A stretch of 64,000 nt of DNA from an uncultured Clostridia bacterium (lineage in GTDB: Bacteria; Bacillota; Clostridia; UBA1381): assembly GCA_910578235.1 (NCBI GenBank), contig CAJTPP010000002.1, positions 1 through 64,000 on the forward strand, given 5' to 3'. The position numbers and the translations under genes were made by a program. Positions 18,947 to 27,492 of this stretch are shown here, piece after piece. The notes under the pieces were generated by a model that saw only the letters and a program-made list of their open reading frames with translations, searched no databases and was not told where the DNA came from. Each line of letters starts with the position of its first letter. The stretch's first letter is position 1.

Positions 18947-21456
18947 AGAAAATAATCAGTATAATGTTAAGCGTACTGTTTGTTATCGGCAGTATAAATA
19001 TAGTATTTGCTGAAAATGAACGGTATTCCGAGGAGAAAATACAGGAAGCGTTAGGCATATTAAAAATATTAGATGTTATCTCTGATGATTATACAAAAGA
19101 CACTGCCGCAAATCAGGAAGTAACAAGAGCGGAGTTCTCATACTATGCAGTAAGACTAATCAAATTGCAGGACTATAATCACAGTACATATTTTTATGAT
19201 GTACCCGACAGTCATTGGGCATTTGAAAGCATAAACGCGTTAGCTTCAACGGGAGTTGTAAGCGGATACGGCGACCATCTGTTTATGCCCGACCAAAAAA
19301 TAAGCAGTACGGAAGCGACAACGATATTGCTAAGACTGTTTGGATACAGCAGTGAATATTTCGGAGCAAACAGATTTAATTCACTTGCGTCAGAATTAGA
19401 CTTGCTTAAAGGCTTCAAAGGCTCGTCTGTCCTGACTTTTGAGGATATGCTGATACTGCTTCGCAATGCGCTGGAATGTAACTTATGTGAAACGAAGATG
19501 GGTATAAACAAATCATATTACATAGGCGATGAAACAGTGTTGTCAAAATACTATGACAGCTATTTTGAAAAAGGAGTTTTAAGCGGCGCGTCGCGAATCA
19601 GTATTTACGGCGAGAGCATAAATGATAATACTGCCATAATCGACGGGGTTGAATATATTAACACTTCAGAAAACCTTATAGATTATCTCGGCGAGGACAT
19701 TTCCTTTATATATCGTGAAAACGAGCGTGAGGATACACGCGAAATTTTATGGTTTCAATCCCGGAATAAGAGCAATGATACTATAACCTTGGGACTCAAG
19801 GACGATAAAGAGTATGATGCTCCGAATAATATTTTGAAATATGCTTTGGAGAGTGAAAATCGTACACGCACGGCAAGGCTTGCATCAAATATAACAATTC
19901 TTTATAACGGAGATATTTATGACGACATTGATAAGGCTTTAAATGCTGAAAATTATACAGTTAAACTGTTGAAAACAAATAACAGCAACGCGTACAATTT
20001 AGCTATCGTAGAGGAGTATTTTAATGTTGTTGTAAATGGTGTAAGTTCAGATGATGAATGTATATATAACAGCATAAACGGCGAAAAGGTTTCATTAAGC
20101 GATAATGATTATGATAAGGTAACTATAATAGACGAAGGCGGTAATCCCGCAGAGTTTTCGTCAATCGCGGCAGACGATTGTGTAAGTGTTTACCGCTCGG
20201 CAAGCAACAGATTTATAAGAGCTGTTGTAAGCAAGCAAAAAATTACGGGTACTGTTTCATCAATGAGCAACAGCGATAACAGAAAAACTATAACCATAGA
20301 TGGTCAGGAATATGAAACATATACAAATAATATAGATTTATTCTCCGTGAAAACAGGTGAAGCCATAACTCTGTTTTTGGATATAAACGGGTACATTGCT
20401 AAAATAAAAAAATCCACAGCATCAATTAACGCAGCATTTTTACTTAACTCTTGGGTTGATGACGCAGGAGATACTGCGTGGGTAAGGCTTTTTACAGCAA
20501 CAGGTGAAACAATAGAGTATGAAGCGATAACCAAGTTTAGAATAAACGGTAATCGGGTAAGCGGAGTACAGGATGCGGTCAATTTACTGTCAAATAAGCA
20601 GTTGGTGTTATATAAGCTAAATAATGATAATCAACTGACACAGATTGACACTGTAACAGCTAACGGAAATCTGAAACAGCTTACGTCATTTTCAGAGGGA
20701 GCGTTTAAATGGGGCAGCGGAAGAGTAAACAATAAAACGATTTTAAGCAGAGATACTATTGTCTTTTCTATTCCTAACGATTTGACAAATGCAAAGAAAG
20801 AAGATTTTGCTATCAAGCGTTTTTCGGATTTTGTAACAGACCAAAATTATAACACAGCGTCCTATACTGCATCTGACACAGACGGAGCGGCAGAAATTCT
20901 TGTGGTTAAAGGTAAAGAATGGGGTGCTCCCGATTATAATTCAGCAATGATTTTAGTAGATGATGTAAATGAGGCAGTGGACGATGAAGACGAGCTTGTA
21001 TATCAGATTTGCGGCAACAGAGGTCAGTCACGCGTTGAAGTAATGACAGAAAGCAGAGATGTATTGAAGAATGTCAAGGTTGAAAAAGGTGATTTAATTA
21101 ACATTATCTTAAATGATAAGGGAACTGTAAAAAGTGTGGACGTACTTTATGATGAGAATGTAACAGAACAGCTTACAGGAACAAATCTTTATGTTCAGAC
21201 GCGGGTAATCACTGCTTATGTAAATGAGATGGAAGATAATATCATGAAGATAGGATATGATTCTCCTTTAAGCTATGATGAAAAGTGGAATTGTGAAGGC
21301 GTACCTGTTTTAATCTATGATTCATCAAGAAGAAAAGACCCTATACAGGTTGGAACTACTGACGATTTAAGAAATCTTGAAGTAACCGCAGACTATTCAA
21401 AGATACTTATACAGTCATATTATGCAGAGCCTGTACAAATAATAATTTATAAATAA
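18943..21456 (+). CDS. Secreted protein with N-terminal SLH domains
   Basis: An 837-residue exported protein with a GTG start overlapping the previous stop. Signal peptide to about residue 24 (NIVFAE), then SLH-type repeats in the first ~160 residues (EVTRAEFSYYAVRL, FYDVPDSHWAFESINALASTGVVSGYG). The remaining ~670 residues are repeated small beta units (NDNTAIIDGVEY, KVTIIDEGG, KTITIDGQEY) of unrecognised family. SLH domains at opposite ends of two coupled proteins suggest they form a surface layer pair. The gene is 13 bp upstream of the ABC sugar-binding lipoprotein. No enzymatic motif was seen. Confidence 0.8.
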   Translation: MKKIISIMLSVLFVIGSINIVFAENERYSEEKIQEALGILKILDVISDDYTKDTAANQEVTRAEFSYYAVRLIKLQDYNHSTYFYDVPDSHWAFESINALASTGVVSGYGDHLFMPDQKISSTEATTILLRLFGYSSEYFGANRFNSLASELDLLKGFKGSSVLTFEDMLILLRNALECNLCETKMGINKSYYIGDETVLSKYYDSYFEKGVLSGASRISIYGESINDNTAIIDGVEYINTSENLIDYLGEDISFIYRENEREDTREILWFQSRNKSNDTITLGLKDDKEYDAPNNILKYALESENRTRTARLASNITILYNGDIYDDIDKALNAENYTVKLLKTNNSNAYNLAIVEEYFNVVVNGVSSDDECIYNSINGEKVSLSDNDYDKVTIIDEGGNPAEFSSIAADDCVSVYRSASNRFIRAVVSKQKITGTVSSMSNSDNRKTITIDGQEYETYTNNIDLFSVKTGEAITLFLDINGYIAKIKKSTASINAAFLLNSWVDDAGDTAWVRLFTATGETIEYEAITKFRINGNRVSGVQDAVNLLSNKQLVLYKLNNDNQLTQIDTVTANGNLKQLTSFSEGAFKWGSGRVNNKTILSRDTIVFSIPNDLTNAKKEDFAIKRFSDFVTDQNYNTASYTASDTDGAAEILVVKGKEWGAPDYNSAMILVDDVNEAVDDEDELVYQICGNRGQSRVEVMTESRDVLKNVKVEKGDLINIILNDKGTVKSVDVLYDENVTEQLTGTNLYVQTRVITAYVNEMEDNIMKIGYDSPLSYDEKWNCEGVPVLIYDSSRRKDPIQVGTTDDLRNLEVTADYSKILIQSYYAEPVQIIIYK

Positions 21457-21469
21457 GGAGGATACAAAA

Positions 21470-22867
21470 ATGAAAACAAAAAAACTAATAGCTTTAGTGC
21501 TGATGGGAGTTATGTCGTGCAGTGTGCTTGCGGGATGCTCACAGGGGAAGGTTGCCGAAAAGGACGGCAAGGTTTATGTGTATGACGGCACTTGGCCCGA
21601 AGAATCAGCGGTTGACGGCGTAAAGGATATGGAAGCATTCAGAGATGATTTCCAAGCAGAAAATCCCGATATTGTCATTGTGGATGACGCGGGTAATTAT
21701 ATTGATTCACAAACCTATGCTGCAAAAGCAAACGCAAAGCAACTGCCAACCTTTAATTTTATGATGTTTACGGATATTAAGGCAAATGCAAAGTCAGGAT
21801 ATTTGCGTGATATTACAGAGATTATGAAAAAGAATGGACTTGATACCGCATTGAACGACCAAATGCTTGATTTGGTAACATACGATGGTAAAATCTATGG
21901 TATTCCTGATAATGCTTATGCTCAGGGATTGGAAATAAATTTAAATTTATTTGAGCAGGCAGGACTTATAGATGAAACAGGGAAACCGAAAGTGCCGAGC
22001 ACTTGGCAGGAGTTGGCTGAAACGTCAAAAATTATAAGAGAAAAGACAGGAAAAGCAGGCTATGCGCTTCCGACGATAAATAATCAGGGCGGCTGGCATT
22101 TTATAAACATAGCGTGGTCATACGGTGTGGAATTTATGAAACAAAATGATGACGGCTCATATACAGCAACATTTGATTCTCAGGAAATGAGAGATGCGTT
22201 GCAGTATATGTATGACTTAAAATGGAAATATAATGCACTCCCTGATGATATTGCTATTGACAAAGCAGGATTGGAATCGCTTTTCGGTTCCGATGAAGTT
22301 GCTATGATGATTGCAGACCCTCCCACGCAGTCACTTACAACAGCGTATGATATGAATATTGATGCAATATATGCAGACCGTATTCCAGCAGGACCGAGCG
22401 GCAGATTTGCACAGATGGGCGGCGGTATAGTTGTATTTTCACCCGAAGCGACAGATGCTCAGGTAGAAGCAGCATTAAAGTGGATGAAGTTCAGAGGAAA
22501 GGAAACTCCTACAATTACAGAGGAAGAAAAAGAGCGTCAGGGTAAGTCATACGAGAATGACAGAAGCAAAAATTATATTATATTGCCTAAACAGCCTATG
22601 ACTATATGGAAAACAGGCGACAGATATGAGGAGGATATAAAACTGCGCGCACAGTACACAAATGTTAAGGCTGAAAATTATGAGAATTATCTCAATATGG
22701 AGGACGTAACCATTAAGCCTGAGGAACCTGTATGCTGTCAGGAGCTGTATGCAATTTTAGATAAGCTGATTCAGGAAGTGTTTACTAATGAAAACGCAAA
22801 TATAGATGAGCTTGTAAAAACAGCTAACAATGATTTTCAGGTTAATCATTTAGACAAAATGGATTAA
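21470..22867 (+). CDS. ABC transporter sugar-binding lipoprotein
   Basis: A 465-residue extracellular solute-binding protein of the MalE-like family 1. Signal peptide with lipobox SVLAGC, so lipidation at Cys23. Typical motifs include GKIYGIPDNAYAQGLEINLNLFEQAG and PSTWQELAETSK. AAGGAGG precedes the ATG. Followed by two permease genes, it forms the importer for an oligosaccharide. No ATPase gene is present; as usual in Clostridia, an MsmK-type ATPase encoded elsewhere probably powers it. Ligand unknown. Confidence 0.92.
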   Translation: MKTKKLIALVLMGVMSCSVLAGCSQGKVAEKDGKVYVYDGTWPEESAVDGVKDMEAFRDDFQAENPDIVIVDDAGNYIDSQTYAAKANAKQLPTFNFMMFTDIKANAKSGYLRDITEIMKKNGLDTALNDQMLDLVTYDGKIYGIPDNAYAQGLEINLNLFEQAGLIDETGKPKVPSTWQELAETSKIIREKTGKAGYALPTINNQGGWHFINIAWSYGVEFMKQNDDGSYTATFDSQEMRDALQYMYDLKWKYNALPDDIAIDKAGLESLFGSDEVAMMIADPPTQSLTTAYDMNIDAIYADRIPAGPSGRFAQMGGGIVVFSPEATDAQVEAALKWMKFRGKETPTITEEEKERQGKSYENDRSKNYIILPKQPMTIWKTGDRYEEDIKLRAQYTNVKAENYENYLNMEDVTIKPEEPVCCQELYAILDKLIQEVFTNENANIDELVKTANNDFQVNHLDKMD

Positions 22868-22891
22868 CGGAAATTGAAAGGAAGTGCAGGA

Positions 22892-23800
22892 ATGAAACAG
22901 AGAAAAAAATATAGCCTGCAAAAGCGGCGGCTGTCATTGGGCGGCAAGGATATTTCCGGCTGGATTTTAGTCATTCCTACCATACTGCTGTTTTTGTTTA
23001 TAGTGTGGCGTCCTATATATATTGGAATGAAGTATTCGTTTTATTCACTTAAAGGCTTCACTCCTGTTGAATTTGTAGGTTTTAAAAACTTTCGGGATGT
23101 TTTGACCGATACAAATTTTATGCAAACACTCAAAAATACATTGTTATATGTGTTTTGGTCATTGGTTATAGGGCTTCCGCTTCCATTTATATGTGCGGTG
23201 ATTGTAAACGAGCTTTGGGTCGGACGGACAATTTTTAAGACAATGAGTTATCTTCCGTGTGTTATCCCTGCAATGGCGGTATATCTGATTTGGAAGATGA
23301 TATATCTTGAAGGCGACGGCGGTTTGCTGAATATGCTGCTATATTATTCGGGACAGGAACCGGCAAAGTGGCTTGCAAATAAAAATATTGTTATACTGTT
23401 AATTATTATAACCATGTCATGGAGCGGCTTTGGAAGTACAATGATTATGTACTTGGCGTCGCTTCAGGGCATAAACCGCGAGTTGTATGAGGCTGCAAGA
23501 ATTGACGGAGCAGGATTTTGGGGCAGAATACGCTATGTCCTGTTCCCTCATATGCGCGGTATAGTGCTTTTGATGGCTATAAGGCAGATAATATCAGTAT
23601 TTCAAATTACGGAACAGCCGATGACAATGACAGGCGGCGGTCCTAACGGAGCGTCTATGAGCTTGGGATTGCAGATGTATAACTATGCTTTTAAATTTGG
23701 TCAGACAGGACGTTCGTTGGCAGTCGGAGTTATTATGTTTGTAATTTTAATCGGGTTAACAGTTGTATATTTTAAATTAGACAAAAAATTCAGTGATTAA
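22892..23800 (+). CDS. ABC sugar transporter permease (MalF-type)
   Basis: A 302-residue inner-membrane permease with six predicted helices, including SGWILVIPTILLFLFIVW. The family EAA loop is present as EAARIDGAGFWGRIRYVLFP. The frame opens at a TTG (22874), but the ATG at 22892 with GAAAGGAAG upstream is the better start. It lies 24 bp after the binding-protein stop and pairs with the next gene. Confidence 0.93.
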   Translation: MKQRKKYSLQKRRLSLGGKDISGWILVIPTILLFLFIVWRPIYIGMKYSFYSLKGFTPVEFVGFKNFRDVLTDTNFMQTLKNTLLYVFWSLVIGLPLPFICAVIVNELWVGRTIFKTMSYLPCVIPAMAVYLIWKMIYLEGDGGLLNMLLYYSGQEPAKWLANKNIVILLIIITMSWSGFGSTMIMYLASLQGINRELYEAARIDGAGFWGRIRYVLFPHMRGIVLLMAIRQIISVFQITEQPMTMTGGGPNGASMSLGLQMYNYAFKFGQTGRSLAVGVIMFVILIGLTVVYFKLDKKFSD

Positions 23801-23814
23801 AGGAGGAAATGACA

Positions 23815-24714
23815 ATGAGAATAAAAAGTAAAAAATCTCAGAGAGAATATGGCTTATTAAATTCCTCCGATTTAAAGACGACAAAATATAAACTGTTATA
23901 CGGCATTATGTACGCTATAATGATTATAATAGCTCTTGTGTGCCTTGTACCTGTTATATGGGTGGCTCTTTCGGGTTTTAAGGAAACTAAGGAAATGTAT
24001 GCAATACCACCGACATTCTTTCCGAAAAAGATTGATTTATCTAAAATACCAGAAATAATTTCAAAGGTTAATTTCGGTAAATATATCTTTAATACATTTT
24101 ATCTGATTATAGGCTGCTTGGCTTTTGATATATTTTTAAACGGTATAGCAGGATATGTCTTGTCAAGGGTAAAACCGAAAGGCTCGGTTGTGTTGGAAAC
24201 ACTTATATTTTGGTCTATGATGCTGCCGGGAATAAGTATGGTTCCGCTGTATATGAGCTTTGCAGATGTTCCTATTCTGCATGTGAACCTGCTTGGAGGA
24301 TATTTGCCGCTGTGGATGATGGCGGGAACTAACGCGTTTAACATTTTCCTGTTCAGAAATTTCTTTAACGGAATTTCAATGTCATACATTGAAGCGGCAA
24401 GATTAGACGGATGTTCCGAACTGTCAGCATTTTTCAGAATTATACTGCCTTTAAGCAAGCCGATAGTTGCGGTTGTTGCAATATTTAGCATAATCGGCTC
24501 TTGGGGTAATTTCCTGTGGCCTTACCTTGTGCTGGATAAAGGCAATCGAACAATTTCTGTTTTGCTGTATGAATTAACAACAGGAACAACAGTATTAAAA
24601 AATAATGAACTTATGCTGCTATTGATGCTCGCAGCTATTCCGCCGATTATCATTTATATTATTTTCTCGCGGCAGATTAACGGCGGTGTTGATATGAGTG
24701 GTATAAAAGGCTGA
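23815..24714 (+). CDS. ABC sugar transporter permease (MalG-type)
   Basis: A 299-residue membrane permease. The EAA loop EAARLDGCSELSAFFRIILPLSKP is clear. Of two close ATGs (23809, 23815), the second has the better spacing from AGGAGG at 23801 and is chosen. The C-terminus ends GGVDMSGIKG, as is usual for MalG-type permeases. Together with the previous two genes it forms a carbohydrate importer lacking its ATPase. Confidence 0.93.
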   Translation: MRIKSKKSQREYGLLNSSDLKTTKYKLLYGIMYAIMIIIALVCLVPVIWVALSGFKETKEMYAIPPTFFPKKIDLSKIPEIISKVNFGKYIFNTFYLIIGCLAFDIFLNGIAGYVLSRVKPKGSVVLETLIFWSMMLPGISMVPLYMSFADVPILHVNLLGGYLPLWMMAGTNAFNIFLFRNFFNGISMSYIEAARLDGCSELSAFFRIILPLSKPIVAVVAIFSIIGSWGNFLWPYLVLDKGNRTISVLLYELTTGTTVLKNNELMLLLMLAAIPPIIIYIIFSRQINGGVDMSGIKG

Positions 24715-24767
24715 TAATAGTTTAAAAATCATTTAAACACAATTTTGATTATACGAGGAGTAATAGA

Positions 24768-26717
24768 ATGATAGATAATAAAAATGATAACAATAAGGCG
24801 TTTAGACCCTCGGCAGTACCGCTTGTAACAGTAGACCCGTATTTCAGTATTTGGTCTATGTGCGACAAATTGAATGATGGAGTAACAAGTCATTGGACAG
24901 GAAGAAGAAATCCTATGACCGCAGGAGTGGTTATAGATAATAAATTATATATACTTATGGGCGAATTGGAAGCAGACAGTGACAGACGGACTTACGGATA
25001 TTATCCTGTAATAGAGCAAAAGTCGCTTGATGTTACTCCAACGAGAACAATATATACCTTTGAAAATGACGTTATAAAGGTACAGCTTACATTTACAAGT
25101 CCGATGCTATTGGATAATCTGAAAGTAATGTCAAGACCTGTATCGTATATAGAATATGATATTCAAATGCTTGATAATACAGAGCATGACGTGTCTTTCT
25201 ATTTTGACATATCTGCCGAATGCTGTATAGATGACAGAGAAGCGGAGGTTGAATTTAAAAGGACAGACATATCACTTTCATGCGGCAATGCTGTTCAGAA
25301 CGTACTCCATAAAAGCGGGGACAGCGTTTGTATTGATTGGGGATATTTACATATTGCCGATAAAAACGCAAAAGTTTTTAACGGTAAAAAGAGATGCGGC
25401 ATAAAAAATAATTATGCGGAGGAGCTTGACGAAACAAAACATCTAAGCGTATTTGACAGCTATCCCTGCATCGGAATAATAAAAAATGATTTTCACGGAG
25501 TTATAACGCTTGCTTATGATGATATAAAATCTATTGAGTATTTTGGTGAAAAACTTGACGGATATTACAAAAACTTTTATTCGAGCTTTGACGAAATGCT
25601 TAAAAATGCAGTTTCAGACTATGATGCAGTAAAACAAATGTGTGTAAAATTTGATAATTCTTTGATGGCTGAAGCACGAAATATAAGTGATAAGTATGAA
25701 AAGATAGTTTCGCTTACATACAGACAAGTAGTTGCGGCACATAAGCTTGTGGCAAACATTGACGGAGAATTGATGTTCTTTTCAAAGGAATGTCACAGTA
25801 ACGGCTGTATAGGTACGCTTGATATAACATATCCGTCTACACCGTTATTTCTTAAATATAATCCTGAATTGGTAAACGCTATGCTGCGTCCTATATTGTT
25901 TTTTGCTCAGACAGATAAATGGCAATATGAATTTGCGCCGCATGATATAGGACAATATCCTCTTGCAAACGGTCAGGTGTACGGTTATGAGAAAACAAAC
26001 CCTGATGATATATTAGCAATGCAAATGCCAGTTGAGGAATGCGGAAATATGCTTATAAGTCTATATGCCGTTATAAAATACGGCGGCAGCAGAGATGTAG
26101 CTGACAAGAATAAAAAGATACTTAAACAGTGGGCAAATTACCTTGTAAAATACGGATATGACCCCGGAGAACAGCTTTGTACCGATGATTTTGCAAGTCA
26201 TATGGCGCATAACTGTAATTTGAGCATTAAAGCGATTTTGGGAATAGCCGCTTACGGAAAAATATTTTCAGAAAACAGCTATATTGATATGGCGCAGAAT
26301 TTGGCAAAGAAATGGCAAATTGAAGCAAAAGGGAAATATGCGACTAAGCTGGCATTTGATAATGAGGATTCATGGAGTCTTAAATATAATATCATATGGG
26401 ATAAATTGCTTGGTATCCATCTTTTTGATGATGAAATCTTTGAAAGGGAAGTCCGGCTTTATAAAGAAAAGATGAATGCTTACGGCATACCGCTTGACTG
26501 CCGTGAGGATTATACCAAGATGGATTGGCTTTTTTGGACTACGGTTATGACTAATGATAAAGAATATACCGACAAGGTAATTGATTCGGTTTATCGCTTT
26601 ATAAATGAAACGACAGACAGAGTTCCTGTAACTGATTGGTATTACAGCAGTATTCCGCGAATGGCATCATTCCAAAACAGAACTGTTTTGGGAGGAATAT
26701 TTGTAAATATTATTTAA
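24768..26717 (+). CDS. Glutaminase-A-like protein (DUF5127/DUF4965/DUF1793 family)
   Basis: A 649-residue protein with the architecture of fungal glutaminase A (GtaA) relatives: an N-terminal beta domain (RPSAVPLVTVDPYFSIWS, HWTGRRNPMT) and a C-terminal alpha/alpha toroid (ECHSNGCIGTLDITYPSTPLFLKYNPEL, FAPHDIGQYP, EECGNMLI, ending SFQNRTVLGGIFV). It has no signal peptide, so it is probably cytoplasmic, unlike secreted GtaA. In polysaccharide loci such proteins probably act on sugars rather than glutamine; that is inference. CGAGGAG precedes the ATG. Confidence 0.75.
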   Translation: MIDNKNDNNKAFRPSAVPLVTVDPYFSIWSMCDKLNDGVTSHWTGRRNPMTAGVVIDNKLYILMGELEADSDRRTYGYYPVIEQKSLDVTPTRTIYTFENDVIKVQLTFTSPMLLDNLKVMSRPVSYIEYDIQMLDNTEHDVSFYFDISAECCIDDREAEVEFKRTDISLSCGNAVQNVLHKSGDSVCIDWGYLHIADKNAKVFNGKKRCGIKNNYAEELDETKHLSVFDSYPCIGIIKNDFHGVITLAYDDIKSIEYFGEKLDGYYKNFYSSFDEMLKNAVSDYDAVKQMCVKFDNSLMAEARNISDKYEKIVSLTYRQVVAAHKLVANIDGELMFFSKECHSNGCIGTLDITYPSTPLFLKYNPELVNAMLRPILFFAQTDKWQYEFAPHDIGQYPLANGQVYGYEKTNPDDILAMQMPVEECGNMLISLYAVIKYGGSRDVADKNKKILKQWANYLVKYGYDPGEQLCTDDFASHMAHNCNLSIKAILGIAAYGKIFSENSYIDMAQNLAKKWQIEAKGKYATKLAFDNEDSWSLKYNIIWDKLLGIHLFDDEIFEREVRLYKEKMNAYGIPLDCREDYTKMDWLFWTTVMTNDKEYTDKVIDSVYRFINETTDRVPVTDWYYSSIPRMASFQNRTVLGGIFVNII

Positions 26718-26724
26718 TTGAGAA

Positions 26725-26753
26725 TATCGGGCGGAAGGATATTCCGCCCGATA
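26725..26753 (+). terminator. 12-bp intergenic hairpin
   Basis: TATCGGGCGGAA pairs perfectly with TTCCGCCCGATA across a GGATA loop, a few bases after the glutaminase-like stop. The next bases are ACCCC, not T, so it may be a processing or stability hairpin rather than a true terminator. Confidence 0.5.
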
Positions 26754-26839
26754 ACCCCAATGATTTTAGAAAAAATTATTTTAATAAAAAAGTAAAATTG
26801 TTTTTTGTGAAATTATGTGTATTAACAAGGAGAATAAGT

Positions 26840-27490
26840 ATGATAAAAGCGGTAATATTTGACCTTGACGGAGTTTTGGTAACAACGGACGAGCTGCATT
26901 TTTCAGCATGGAAACGGTTAGCGGAAGAACTCGGAATAATAGGCTTTACAAAAGCGGATAACGCGCGTCAGCGCGGAGTAAGCCGTATGGCGTCGCTGGA
27001 GGTTGTGCTTGAAAAAACGGACAGGAAATTCAGTGATGAAGAAAAGAATGAGCTTGCAGAAAAGAAAAATGATATGTATGTAAAATCACTTAAAAGTCTT
27101 AACAAATCAGCGGTGCTTGACGGAGTAGTTGACTTTATTGCATATCTTAGAAACAACGGAATTAAAACCGCAGTCGGCTCTGCAAGCAAGAATACGCCTG
27201 TTATATTAGAGAAAACGGATTTAGCGGATAAATTCGATGCGGTAAGCTGCGGGCTTAATACTCAAAAATCAAAGCCTGACCCCGAAGTGTTTTTAATAGC
27301 AGCCGACAAGCTTGGTATTGCGCCATCGGAATGTGTTGTAATAGAGGATTCCGACGCAGGAATAGAAGCGGCAAAGGCAGGCGGAATGTATGCCATTGCG
27401 GTAGGCGAAGCGGAGCATAATAAAATGGCTGATATTTCAGCAGCATCGGTCGACGGTCTGTATAAAACAATAGAAATGTTCGGGAGATAG
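26840..27490 (+). CDS. pgmB: Beta-phosphoglucomutase (HAD family)
   Basis: A 216-residue HAD-superfamily enzyme that converts beta-glucose 1-phosphate to glucose 6-phosphate. The catalytic DxD nucleophile motif is at the N-terminus (IFDLDGVLVTTDELHFSAW). The cap-domain RQRGVSR region, the GSASKN serine motif, the KPDPEVF lysine and the EDSDAGIEAAKAGG acidic motif are all present. The start is the ATG at 26840 after AAGGAG; the open frame further upstream runs through the hairpin and was ignored. It lies 2 bp before a GH65 phosphorylase, whose beta-glucose 1-phosphate product is its substrate. Confidence 0.93.
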   Translation: MIKAVIFDLDGVLVTTDELHFSAWKRLAEELGIIGFTKADNARQRGVSRMASLEVVLEKTDRKFSDEEKNELAEKKNDMYVKSLKSLNKSAVLDGVVDFIAYLRNNGIKTAVGSASKNTPVILEKTDLADKFDAVSCGLNTQKSKPDPEVFLIAADKLGIAPSECVVIEDSDAGIEAAKAGGMYAIAVGEAEHNKMADISAASVDGLYKTIEMFGR

Positions 27491-27492
27491 TT

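Noticed and set aside
24099..24491. 130-residue antisense open frame within the MalG-type permease gene
   Set aside because: Antisense to a certain permease; no start signals.
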